From Baffinella frigidus (Eukaryota > Cryptophyceae > Cryptomonadales > Baffinellaceae): a stretch of 14,995 nucleotides of DNA. A program made the position numbers and the translations under genes. Under the pieces are notes generated by a model. It saw only the letters and a program-made list of their open reading frames with translations. It did no database searches and was not told where the DNA came from. Position 1 is the stretch's first letter. Every line of letters starts with the position of its first letter. Positions 1-5,720 of this stretch are shown piece by piece. The stretch spans positions 32,994-47,988 of the forward strand of contig MU647822.1 in the NCBI GenBank assembly GCA_026770585.1, in the 5' to 3' direction.

Positions 1-37
1 GCCCTACAGTAGGGCGTATGCGCCTACTTAAGGGACC
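1..37. mobile_element. Family B MITE, right-end fragment
   Basis: The stretch matches the end of family B (ACNGTAGGGCGTATG core followed by CTACTTAAGGGA). The window edge cuts off the other half. The terminal AT present in full copies is not retained here. Confidence 0.6.
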
Positions 38-90
38 ACCCTCGCGGAGGGTAGGTATTGTGCTGAGAGAGGCCCTTATTACTACCAACA

Positions 91-247
91 CCTTTAGGTC
101 ATTTAGGTTTTAAATGCTCCCAACATAGCCCAACGACACACCTTTCCGTAGAAAAGATCTGCAGATTTTTTTTTTTTTGCTTTCGGATCGCATTGAGCTC
201 TCCAGTGCAGAGGCTCGTAAAGCTCGTGAAGAGGGGATAGAGGGTGG
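91..247 (-). repeat. SINE-like repeat family E, copy E1
   Basis: On the minus strand this reads from a CCACCCTCTATCCCCTC head through CTCTGCACTGGAG, GATCCGAAAGC, an A-rich run, CTGCAG and TATGTTGGGAGC to a tail AACCTAAATGACCTAAAGG. Related copies lie at 3621-3680, 3977-4095, 4775-4870, 5500-5650, 7165-7287 and 12675-12790. The 9-bp tail repeat (ACCTAAAGG) and variable 5' ends suggest a retroposon. No tRNA-like head was established. Confidence 0.6.
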
Positions 248-317
248 TTCTCTTGGGGTGTTTGATTGCTTCCAAAATAGGAGCACACGATCGCCAAGTA
301 CCCCTGTAGGGCAGGTT

Positions 318-420
318 ATCCCTTAAGTGGCGAGTAGGCTCATACGCCCTACGGTAGGGTCCTAGGACCTGCCTAGGACCTCTTACGGGTCAAATTTGAC
401 CCGCTCGCCACTTAAGGGAT
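318..420. mobile_element. Family B MITE, copy B1 (complete)
   Basis: Begins ATCCCTTAAGTGGCGAGTAG and ends with its inverted match CTCGCCACTTAAGGGAT. The interior holds the core CCTACGGTAGGGTCCTAGG and a 16-bp palindrome GGGTCAAATTTGACCC. A related sequence lacking the insertion is present at 571-603, which defines the element as CCCTTAAG...CTTAAGGG with a 2-bp AT duplication. Confidence 0.88.
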
Positions 421-447
421 GATCGAGGGAGAAAATACTTTACTGTA
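421..447 (+). repeat. Unit of a ~157-bp tandem duplication
   Basis: GATCGAGGGAGAAAATACTT here recurs at 578-597 as GATCGAGAGAGAAAATACTT. Both are followed by (T/G)ACTGTAC and a family A element. The short pre-B1 sequence at 301-317 also recurs at about 561-576. The locus therefore looks like a tandem duplication of flank plus A element. Confidence 0.75.
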
Positions 448-566
448 CAAGGGTACCTCGCTCATAAGAAACCGCGCCCCCCTAGGGCCCTACAGTAGGG
501 CTAAGCCTAGGGCCCTATGGTGGTCCTAGGTGGGTGGGCGTTTCTTCTGAGCGAGGTACCCCTGCA
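446..566. mobile_element. Family A MITE, copy A1
   Basis: Starts TACAAGGGTACCTCGCTCAT and ends CTGAGCGAGGTACCCCTGCA, with a nearly self-complementary interior rich in CCTAGG. The right-hand TA has become CA. Family A elements are about 120 bp and fold over almost their whole length. Confidence 0.85.
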
Positions 567-602
567 GGGCGGGTTATGATCGAGAGAGAAAATACTTGAC
601 TG

Positions 603-725
603 TACAGGGGTACCTCGCTCATGAGAAATCGCCCCCCCCCCCTAGGACCACCATGGGGCCCTAGGCATGGTCCTACTGTAGGGTCCTAGGGGGGGGCGCT
701 TTCTTCTGAGCGAGGTACCCCTGTA
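603..725. mobile_element. Family A MITE, copy A2 (complete)
   Basis: Both ends carry TA next to the terminal inverted repeat CAGGGGTACCTCGCTCAT. The core includes a C run, CCTAGGACCACC, CCTACTGTAGGGTCC and a G run. TA duplication with a CAG...TACCTCG terminus resembles the Tc1/mariner (pogo/Tigger) group; this is inferred from termini only, as no transposase is encoded. Confidence 0.9.
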
Positions 726-777
726 AAGTAAGCAAACACACAAACGCGGGCTTGACGGTTTGCAACTACGTTTCGCT

Positions 778-786
778 CTCAGAGAG

Positions 787-860
<74 letters not shown>
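778..860 (+). repeat. (GA)n microsatellite followed by G run
   Basis: About 75 bp of nearly pure GA dinucleotides with two AAA interruptions, ending in seven or eight Gs. Frames across it on either strand translate to RE/ER or SL/LS repeats and are not genes. Confidence 0.98.
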
Positions 861-889
861 AAGACTTTACTGAACGCAAACACACAAAC

Positions 890-910
890 GGTTTGTGCAT
901 TGCACAAACC
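890..910. repeat. Short perfect hairpin
   Basis: GGTTTGTGC, loop ATT, GCACAAACC. The neighbourhood repeats an ACGCACAAACG-like motif (near 738, 880, 1277, 1289, 1358), suggesting relics of one older repeat. Confidence 0.7.
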
Positions 911-923
911 CTTCGCACAATCT

Positions 924-1073
924 CATCCTGGGTAGTATTTCTGAGAAATACGATCCTGGCAACGAAAATTACTACACACCGGACATTTTCAGTCACGTCC
1001 GTGTAGTAATTTTCGTTGCAAATCGAATCGGAGATCCCCGAAATCGTATTTCTCAGAAATACTCGCCGGGATG
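924..1073. mobile_element. Family C inverted-repeat element, copy C1
   Basis: A ~150-bp inverted repeat centred at 998.5. Outer arms begin CATCCTGGG and end GGGATG. Each arm contains its own 17-bp palindrome GTATTTCTGAGAAATAC (935-951; 1046-1062 with one change). The inner stem ACGAAAATTACTACAC pairs with GTGTAGTAATTTTCGT and is shared with copies at 3748, 7674 and 7837. Confidence 0.85.
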
Positions 1074-1133
1074 AAATCACATCCTCGACGACATCGCAAC
1101 TCCGCTCTCAGGTCCTTCCTCCACGATTTGGGT

Positions 1134-1236
1134 ATCCCTTAAGTGACCAGTATGCCCATACGCCCTACCGTAGGGCCCTAAGACCTGCCTAGGACCTCTT
1201 GGCCGTCAAATTTGGCGGCATGGGCACTTAAGGGAT
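1134..1236. mobile_element. Family B MITE, copy B2 (complete)
   Basis: Starts ATCCCTTAAGTGACCAGTA and ends GGGCACTTAAGGGAT, with AT at both edges. The core CCTACCGTAGGGCCCTAAG and the CCGTCAAATTTGGCGG segment match the family. Confidence 0.88.
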
Positions 1237-1413
1237 ACTGAAGCATGGTCTCTGACCCAGGGTTAGGGTTCACTGAACGCACAAACGCGGCGCACAAACG
1301 CATCCTAGGGTGTGCATCTACCGCTCTCAGATCCTGAGATCCAGGATCCACGACTCAACGCACAAACGCAACGAGAGTGCCGGCACTCTGTCGTAGGACG
1401 CGGCACCGTCCCC
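1237..1413. other. Intergenic stretch without a gene
   Basis: Contains one short GGGTTAGGGTT telomere-like remnant near 1260, ACGCACAAACG motifs and a CTCTCAGATCCTGAGATCCAGG segment. Nothing here looks coding. Confidence 0.6.
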
Positions 1414-1461
1414 TTTGGTGCTTTGGTGCTTTGGTGCTTTGGTGCTTTGGTGCTTTGGTTC
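1414..1461 (+). repeat. 8-bp tandem repeat (TTTGGTGC)
   Basis: Five exact TTTGGTGC units and a sixth ending TTC. Overlapping frames read GALVLWCF-type repeats, which are artefacts. Confidence 0.95.
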
Positions 1462-1467
1462 CGCCAG

Positions 1468-1547
1468 CCGACGCGCGTTTGCGCCGACCCTCAGTAAAAT
1501 GACGTCGCCTCGCCATTTTGCTGAGGGTCAGCGCAAACGCGCGTCGG
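1468..1547. repeat. Inverted repeat F1 (34-bp arms)
   Basis: Arms 1468-1501 and 1514-1547 pair with two mismatches around a 12-bp loop. The inner ends read CAGTAAAATG and CATTTTGCTG. It resembles a MITE, but no target duplication is recognised. Confidence 0.8.
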
Positions 1548-1581
1548 AGGGTCAGCGCAAACGCGCGTTTGCGCTGACCCT
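1548..1581. repeat. Perfect 34-bp palindrome
   Basis: AGGGTCAGCGCAAACGC followed immediately by its exact reverse complement GCGTTTGCGCTGACCCT. It abuts F1 and reuses the F1 arm sequence, so it looks like a third half-copy joined head to head. Confidence 0.95.
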
Positions 1582-1603
1582 GAGTAGAATGGCGAGGCCA
1601 GAT

Positions 1604-1660
1604 CAGCCAGGGAGAGCGCTAGGATTCGCGGGCCGGGAATCCCAGCGCTCTCCCAGGCTG
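1604..1660. repeat. Hairpin F2, 24-bp arms
   Basis: Arms 1604-1627 and 1637-1660 pair with two mismatches around a 9-bp loop and contain GGGAGAGCGCT / AGCGCTCTCCC. The left flank GGCGAGGCCAGATCAGCC recurs, diverged, at about 1719-1736, inside the end of the adjacent reading frame. Confidence 0.8.
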
Positions 1661-1708
1661 ACTGGTGGAGTACGATCGGAGACTGCCTCTGTCTCCGTCT
1701 TTTTGGGC

Positions 1709-2377
1709 TCAGTGAAATGGCGAGGCCGAATCAGCCCGGGAGAGGGCTACGAAGCCGAAGCGGCTCGCGGCTCCTGGGAGCACGAGCACCACCTGCTGCC
1801 GGGTTTCGGGGTTAGGGCTGAGCGGTTCGGGTCTGGGGGTTGCGGTTGAGGGTGTGGGGATTGCCGGCTTGGGGTTTGGCGCGAAGAATGGGCCGAAGGG
1901 AGAAGCCGCGTTGAACTCCTTCACGGCCCTCTCCTTGGCATGGATTGTGGCGGGGATGGCGGCATCGCCCGGCGCGTCGCGAGGCGGGCGCCGCTCAGTG
2001 CGCGGCGTGAGCGCCAGGCTCAGGCGCGTCTCTACGACCTTCATGCGGGTGTCCATCTTGTTCATGCGCGCGATCACCATCTGCATTGTTGCGAGTATGT
2101 ACGCTTCCTCGTCGGGCTGCTTCCCGGAGCTCGAGGGTGAGGCAGCGGCCCCCGGCGCCCCGACCTGCTCCTGAGACGACTGCAGACCCGTCGGCACGGT
2201 GGAGCCGGAGCCGAGGATCTTGGGGGGGGGGGCGGCGGTGGCGGCGCTCTTCTTCGAGTCGGTGGCGCCTCCCTTCTTCTCGTCGGAGAAGGTCTCCTGG
2301 GAGAACCGCGTCTTGTACAGGTTCTTGGTTGGGGTGTCCGAGGACGATGGCGCCGCGCGGCGGCTCGTGGGCGCCAT
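1709..2377 (-). CDS. Hypothetical protein, 222 aa, central coiled coil
   Basis: The frame opens at 2410, but the second ATG at 2377 (MAPTSRRAAPSSSD) is the preferred start: downstream codons end overwhelmingly in G or C, while the 11 before it do not look selected. Residues 1-90 are Ser/Thr/Pro/Ala-rich with basic patches and probably disordered. Around residues 90-125 a DEEAY-led stretch with regularly spaced Met/Val/Ile/Leu (MQMVIARMNKMDTRMKVVE) looks like an amphipathic helix or coiled coil. A second short helix (HAKERAVKEFNAAS) leads to a Pro-rich tail. The last dozen residues run into sequence shared with the F2 flank (GGCGAGGCC), so the true 3' end may be spliced or repeat-derived. A run of ten Gs on the plus strand near 2222-2231 encodes prolines and could hide a frame error. 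I recognise no family; function unknown. The coding call rests on codon bias. Confidence 0.6.
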   Translation of the reverse strand: MAPTSRRAAPSSSDTPTKNLYKTRFSQETFSDEKKGGATDSKKSAATAAPPPKILGSGSTVPTGLQSSQEQVGAPGAAASPSSSGKQPDEEAYILATMQMVIARMNKMDTRMKVVETRLSLALTPRTERRPPRDAPGDAAIPATIHAKERAVKEFNAASPFGPFFAPNPKPAIPTPSTATPRPEPLSPNPETRQQVVLVLPGAASRFGFVALSRADSASPFH

Positions 2378-2582
2378 GATTCTGTCGGGTTGGGCGGGTC
2401 TCTGCAACATCCGGAAAGCTCGAAAATGGAGGCGGCGGGGAGGAGGGGCGAAGGAAGGTCGACGTCCAGCTAAAAAAAACCTTGGAGCTCTTTTCTCCGC
2501 CCCGAAAAGTCAATTTTCAAGGGGAAACGCCGAAACGGTAATTCAAAAGTCATTTTTTTGGGAAACGGCTGAAAGAACGACT
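2378..2582 (-). promoter_or_regulatory. Probable 5' flank of the 222-aa frame
   Basis: The sequence before the start codon (minus strand) includes a pyrimidine-rich tract and A/T runs near 2470 and 2550. No TATA box or initiator can be fixed. The hAT-like insertion begins about 210 bp upstream of the start codon, so it may have displaced upstream control sequence. Confidence 0.3.
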
Positions 2583-2590
2583 CGAGAATA

Positions 2591-3141
2591 GAGGGTGGAG
2601 AAGCACGAACAGGTTATTTAGTGGGAAAACCAGAAATGGCTCCAATGTCACGAACTATGATGCCTCCAACTTTTGTGCCCCTGATTAAAACAAAAAACTT
2701 TTCTTCGCAAAGTTGTAGGCCTTGAAAAACTAAGCATCTTTGTTGTCCCAAGGTTTTTGCGAGGATGGGTGGAAGGATGTGCAAAACCAGATGCGGTGGT
2801 TTTGGGAGAGTCATATTTTGAGCATGTTTGCGGGCCTTTGATGCCCCAGATTTTTTGAGCGGATCTGAAGGGGACCTTTTGAGGATTTTAGAACCGTCGA
2901 GAAAAGTGAAATGAGCCCAGGGGATCGAAAGTTACACCCAATCGAGCGTATGACGGGCCCGCCTCGGGACCGGGAATCCCCGCAAAGCCTCGTTTTGAGG
3001 TCCTTCCACCCCTTAATGTTAAAATGTTAGACAACATCTGTCTACCAACTTTCAATTCTGTTTCACAAATGTGGTCTCAGATTTTAACATTAAGGGGTGG
3101 AAGATCATGTCCCTAGGCAAAAGCCCTGCTTCTCCACCCTC
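2591..3141. mobile_element. Non-autonomous hAT-like DNA transposon, 551 bp
   Basis: Perfect 15-bp terminal inverted repeats GAGGGTGGAGAAGCA (2591-2605) and TGCTTCTCCACCCTC (3127-3141) are flanked by an exact 8-bp duplication CGAGAATA (2583-2590 and 3142-3149). Eight-bp target duplications with short TIRs are typical of hAT elements. No transposase is encoded; the longest internal frame (2614-2814, minus, 66 codons) shows no domain. A hairpin lies near the right end and a CCCGAGGCGGGCC motif in the interior. Confidence 0.85.
3003..3103. repeat. 23-bp-arm hairpin inside the hAT-like element
   Basis: Arms 3003-3025 (CTTCCACCCCTTAATGTT...) and 3081-3103 are exact complements around a 55-bp AT-rich loop. 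It could be a second, internal MITE or a subterminal structure of the host element. Confidence 0.9.
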
Positions 3142-3194
3142 CGAGAATACCACCTAAAAGACCTCCCGTGCGGAAAGCCCGGGGGAAATTTCAA

Positions 3195-3226
3195 AAAGTA
3201 GCGGCAAGGATCCTTGCCGCTACTTT
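3195..3226. repeat. Perfect 32-bp palindrome
   Basis: AAAGTAGCGGCAAGGA joined directly to TCCTTGCCGCTACTTT. There is no T run after it on either strand, so there is no bacterial-terminator logic. No partner copy was seen in the window. Confidence 0.95.
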
Positions 3227-3380
3227 GGAGCCATTTGCATCTCAAAAGGCAATTTCTGCCCTAAGGACGTGACCAAAATTCGTCAAAAGGTAACCTGTAA
3301 ATACTTGTAGTGTCGTGTCCACAAAAATTGAGACTTCCCCTGTGGATTTGCAGTAGTGGGTACAGCAACTCTCTTTCCTC
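3227..3380. other. Intergenic stretch, nothing recognised
   Basis: AT-rich unique sequence with no repeat match or coding bias. A GCAACTCTCTTT motif near 3365 recurs near 3563. Confidence 0.5.
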
Positions 3381-3420
3381 GATTTTCGTCTTCCTATCGG
3401 ATCGATTTTCGTCTTCCTAT
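3381..3420 (+). repeat. 23-bp direct repeat interrupted by B3
   Basis: GATTTTCGTCTTCCTATCGG plus ATC occurs at 3381-3403 and again, partly, at 3404-3420, where copy B3 begins in the CCTAT. Similar CTTCCTATCGGATC sequence follows B3, so the insertion split this small array. Confidence 0.85.
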
Positions 3421-3521
3421 CCCTTAAGTGCCCAGTAGGCTCACAGGCCCTACGGTAGGGCCCTAGGACCTGCATAGGACCTCTTGGCCCTCAGATTTGT
3501 CGGCATGGCCACTTAAGGGAT
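3419..3521. mobile_element. Family B MITE, copy B3 (complete)
   Basis: Starts ATCCCTTAAGTGCCCAGTAG and ends CATGGCCACTTAAGGGAT, with AT at both edges and the usual core. Confidence 0.88.
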
Positions 3522-3586
3522 AATCTTCCTATCGGATCAATTTCAATCTCTCGTCATGCAAAGCAACTCTCTTTTCGTTTGTGGTC

Positions 3587-3620
3587 AAGTGCCGCCCTCT
3601 CCTATCCCCCACCGCAGAAC
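3587..3620 (+). repeat. 34-bp direct repeat, left copy
   Basis: AAGTGCCGCCCTCTCCTATC plus CCCCACCGCAGAAC is identical to 3681-3714. The pair brackets E7, as a long target-site duplication would; a segmental duplication is the alternative. Confidence 0.85.
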
Positions 3621-3680
3621 CATGCAGGATAAGTTCCGGTGCCCGCCTATGTTGGGAGCTCGAAGAACCTAAAGAACCTA
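3621..3680 (+). repeat. SINE-like family E, 5'-truncated copy E7
   Basis: Contains AGTTCCGGTGCCCGCCTATG, TTGGGAGCTCGAAGAACC and the tail CTAAAGAACCTAAAG. It lacks the 5' half seen in E4 and E6. Truncation at the 5' end plus flanking direct repeats fits target-primed reverse transcription. Confidence 0.7.
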
Positions 3681-3714
3681 AAGTGCCGCCCTCTCCTATC
3701 CCCCACCGCAGAAC
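3681..3714 (+). repeat. 34-bp direct repeat, right copy
   Basis: Exact copy of 3587-3620, beginning directly at the E7 tail. Confidence 0.85.
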
Positions 3715-3747
3715 GGTCGCAGGCTGCCAGTGCCCCCACGTCTCGTC

Positions 3748-3889
3748 CTTATCCGGGGAAACCTATTTTTCTTCCATTTGATTCCAATGAAAATTACTAC
3801 ACGAATGGTTTAATATTACTAGTAAGAACGAACTGTGTAGTAATTTTCATTGCCATCAAATGAGAGGAAAATAGGTTTCCCCGGATAAG
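3748..3889. mobile_element. Family C inverted-repeat element, copy C2
   Basis: CTTATCCGGGGAAACC pairs with GGTTTCCCCGGATAAG at the ends. The inner stem AATGAAAATTACTACAC pairs with GTGTAGTAATTTTCATT. The loop holds TTTAATATTACTAGTAAGAA. Confidence 0.9.
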
Positions 3890-3976
3890 TCCCGCCTCGC
3901 CCTCTCGCTCGTCGCGGCCGTGTTTGCCAATTCCGGTTTGGATAATCTCTCTACTCTTATCTACTCTCATGTTTTC

Positions 3977-4095
3977 GTCCTTTAGGTCCTTTAGGTTCTT
4001 CGAGCTCCCAATATAGGCGGACACAGGAACTTATCTGCAGAAAAGCCATGCTTCCTTTCGGATCACATCAGCCCCCCCGGTGCAGAGGATCGCAG
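3977..4095 (-). repeat. SINE-like family E, copy E4
   Basis: On the minus strand: GATCCTCTGCACCGGGGG, GTGATCCGAAAGGAAGCATG, TTTCTGCAGATAAGTTCC, GGGAGCTCGAAGAACC, then the tail CTAAAGGACCTAAAGGAC. It belongs to the GGAAGCATGG subfamily with E5, E6 and E7. Confidence 0.75.
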
Positions 4096-4237
4096 CAGAA
4101 ACCGGCTGAAGGGTATCCTCATCGGGCGTTTGAGTTAGACCAAAGAGGTACATTCTGGCACACTCACCAGGACCAAGTCGGCTGAAGGCCCATATGGTAT
4201 CCCATCGCTAGGCTCATAGGAGCTAAACCTACAAGGA
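4096..4237. other. Intergenic stretch, no gene
   Basis: Contains GGGTATCCTCATCG near 4109, repeated at about 4423, and two CGGCTGAAGG motifs near 4101 and 4168. Otherwise unassigned. Confidence 0.5.
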
Positions 4238-4268
4238 GGTGGTTTCTTGTGAGCGAGGTACCCCTCTA
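4238..4268. mobile_element. Family A right-end fragment
   Basis: GGTGGTTTCTTGTGAGCGAG followed by GTACCCCTCTA matches the family A right terminus. The left half is missing. Confidence 0.75.
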
Positions 4269-4312
4269 CGCCCATAGGCATAGATAGGCCTGACTCCCGT
4301 CCGCATCACTTG

Positions 4313-4349
4313 AGGGTGGCGGCACGCCCCAGCAGTACGCCGCCACCCT
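4313..4349. repeat. GC-rich hairpin, 11-bp stem
   Basis: AGGGTGGCGGC pairs with GCCGCCACCCT around a 15-nt loop. Isolated in the window. Confidence 0.75.
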
Positions 4350-4402
4350 TGGGGTGCTAGGAACACGCAAGGCAGTCACGACCGACCGTCTGGCTTCGGC
4401 GT

Positions 4403-4422
4403 CCGCGTGACCGGTCACGCGG
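4403..4422. repeat. Perfect 20-bp palindrome
   Basis: CCGCGTGACCGGTCACGCGG, directly followed by the repeated GGGTATCCTCATCG word. Confidence 0.9.
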
Positions 4423-4453
4423 GGGTATCCTCATCGCCTGACATGGGTTCACT

Positions 4454-4570
4454 TGAGAAAGAAATTGCGCGAGATAGAGAGGCAAAGAGAAAGGAATCGA
4501 GATAGGGAGAGGTAAAGGTAGAAGGAAAGGAAGAGAGGGAGGGAGGTGAAGAAGGAAATTAGAGGGAGAG
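4454..4570 (+). repeat. Purine-rich degenerate GA tract
   Basis: Almost only A and G (GAGAGG, GGAAAGG, GGGAGGG). It serves as the target region of the D3 insertion. Confidence 0.85.
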
Positions 4571-4661
4571 TGTGAGCCTCGGTCAGACAGGTTGCGAGCC
4601 TCGGTCACGGACCAGGTCGCGAGCCTCTAGTTGAGTGATGCCTCCCCTCTAGCGGGGTCAT
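4571..4661 (+). mobile_element. Family D element, copy D3 (about 3 internal units)
   Basis: Starts TGTGAGCCTCGGTCAGACAG, carries three diverged GAGCCTC units, and ends AGCGGGGTCAT. The 8 bp on each side are AGGGAGAG (4563-4570 and 4662-4669), a possible target duplication, though the tract is simple-sequence. The end structure matches D1 at 12508. Confidence 0.7.
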
Positions 4662-4675
4662 AGGGAGAGGGAGTG

Positions 4676-4735
4676 ACAGAGAGAGAGAGAGGGGGGGCAC
4701 ACCTGGGAGAGAGACAGAGATAAAGAGGGAGAAGT
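4676..4735 (+). repeat. GA/G-rich simple repeat
   Basis: GACAGAGAGAGAGAGAGGG and related runs continue the purine tract interrupted by D3. Confidence 0.85.
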
Positions 4736-4774
4736 AGCTTGCTGTTAAGGTAGAGTTGTCACAATAATCACACA

Positions 4775-4870
4775 GGGGGGCTTGATGTGATCCGACAGGA
4801 AGCATGGCCTTTCTACAGAATCACTTCCGGTGTCCGCCTATGTTGAGGGTTCGCAGAACCTACAGGACCT
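4775..4870 (+). repeat. SINE-like family E, copy E5
   Basis: GGGGGGCTTGATGTGATCCG, AGGAAGCATGGCCTTTCT, ACTTCCGGTGTCCGCC and the tail AGAACCTACAGGACCTACAG. The diverged tail merges with the start of element A3. Confidence 0.7.
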
Positions 4871-4989
4871 ACAGGGGTACCTCGCTCATAAGAAACTGCC
4901 CCCCCCCTAGGACCATCGTAGGGCCCTAGGCATAGTCCTACTGTAGGGTCCTAGGGGTGACGGTTTCTTATGAGCGAGGTACCCCTGTA
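4870..4989. mobile_element. Family A MITE, copy A3 (complete)
   Basis: TA plus CAGGGGTACCTCGCTCAT on the left and ATGAGCGAGGTACCCCTG plus TA on the right. Joining the flanks restores ACC-TA-GGG, a CCTAGG-like site. Confidence 0.92.
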
Positions 4990-5013
4990 GGGCCTACTCG
5001 CCACTTGAGGGAT
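4988..5013. mobile_element. Family B right-end fragment
   Basis: TAGGGCCTACTCGCCACTTG followed by AGGGAT matches the family B terminus, directly against A3. Confidence 0.7.
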
Positions 5014-5053
5014 ACCCTCAACGCCGGAAACTGCATCGATGCAGCTGTGTGGT

Positions 5054-5107
5054 GGAGCCATTGGAGCCATTGGAGCTATTGGAGCCATTGGAGCTATTGG
5101 AGCTATC
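5054..5107 (+). repeat. 9-bp tandem repeat (GGAGCCATT)x6
   Basis: Six 9-bp units alternate GGAGCCATT and GGAGCTATT, the last ending ATC. The unit is in phase with a frame reading (AIG)n, but no codon bias extends beyond it. Confidence 0.97.
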
Positions 5108-5179
5108 GGTACCCCTGTAAAGGATGCATCCGATGAGTATGGTACGGTGCCAACAAAAGGATATTTCGCCCTGGGACCC

Positions 5180-5300
5180 TACAGGGGTACCTCGCTCATC
5201 AGAAACGGCGCCCCCCTAGGACCCTACAGTAGGCCTATGCCTAGGGCCCTACGGTGGTCCTGTGGGGGGGGCTGTTTCTGATGAGCGAGGTACCCCTGTA
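5180..5300. mobile_element. Family A MITE, copy A4 (complete)
   Basis: Terminal TACAGGGGTACCTCGCTCAT and ATGAGCGAGGTACCCCTGTA, with the usual core. It is followed at once by a second truncated left terminus. Confidence 0.92.
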
Positions 5301-5325
5301 CCTCGCTCATCAGAAACGGCCCCCA
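5299..5325. mobile_element. Family A left-end fragment
   Basis: TACCTCGCTCATCAGAAACG followed by GCCCCC repeats the left arm of A4, lacking the first CAGGGG bases. Confidence 0.8.
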
Positions 5326-5499
5326 GAGTGGTACGGTGCCAACAACTGGTATGCGAATTTCTACCCTCTGTCTGTTCTTAGTGTGGATGCAAGGCTGACC
5401 TTGGGGATGAACGGAGGTGGAGGGGAGAGAGGAGGGGGGGGTAGAGAAGGGGGGATTGGGGGAAGGGACTGGGGGGGCGAGAACCGGGGCCCAACAGAG
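5326..5499. other. Intergenic stretch with a G-rich purine tract
   Basis: A unique segment is followed by GGAGGTGGAGGGGAGAGAGG-type sequence to about 5490. The translations are Gly/Arg low complexity. No gene is supported. Confidence 0.6.
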
Positions 5500-5650
5500 C
5501 CACCCTGTATCCCCTCTTCACGAGTCTTTGCACTGGAGAGCTAAACGCGATCCGAAAGCAAAAAAATGCTTTCTCTGCAGATTCCTTCTACGGAACGGCG
5601 TGTTGTTGGCATATGTTGGGCGAAATTAAAACCTAAAGGACCTAAAGGGA
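5500..5650 (+). repeat. SINE-like family E, copy E2
   Basis: CCACCCTGTATCCCCTCTTC head, TTTGCACTGGAGAGC, GATCCGAAAGCAAAAAAATG, CTGCAGATTCCTTC and the tail AAACCTAAAGGACCTAAAGG. It is closest to E1 and E3. Confidence 0.75.
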
Positions 5651-5720
5651 AGGACCGGGGGAGAGGGACCGGGGGTTAAGGACAGAGGGAATGTGTAAGA
5701 GACAATGACAGAGAGAGAGA

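Noticed and set aside
752-1080. Open frames across the GA microsatellite on both strands
   Set aside because: Composition is almost entirely RE or SL repeat from a dinucleotide run, and the rest crosses family C1.
1415-1849. 144-residue frame on plus
   Set aside because: It begins in the 8-bp tandem repeat, crosses palindromes F1 and F2 and overlaps the better-supported minus-strand frame.
3195-3226. Rho-independent terminator
   Set aside because: The palindrome has no loop and no following T run, and the window is not bacterial.
4846-4860. GGGTTCGCAGAACC in copy E5 as a tRNA B box
   Set aside because: Only loosely similar, not conserved in the other E copies (GGAGCTCGAAGAACC), and no A box at the right distance was recognised.
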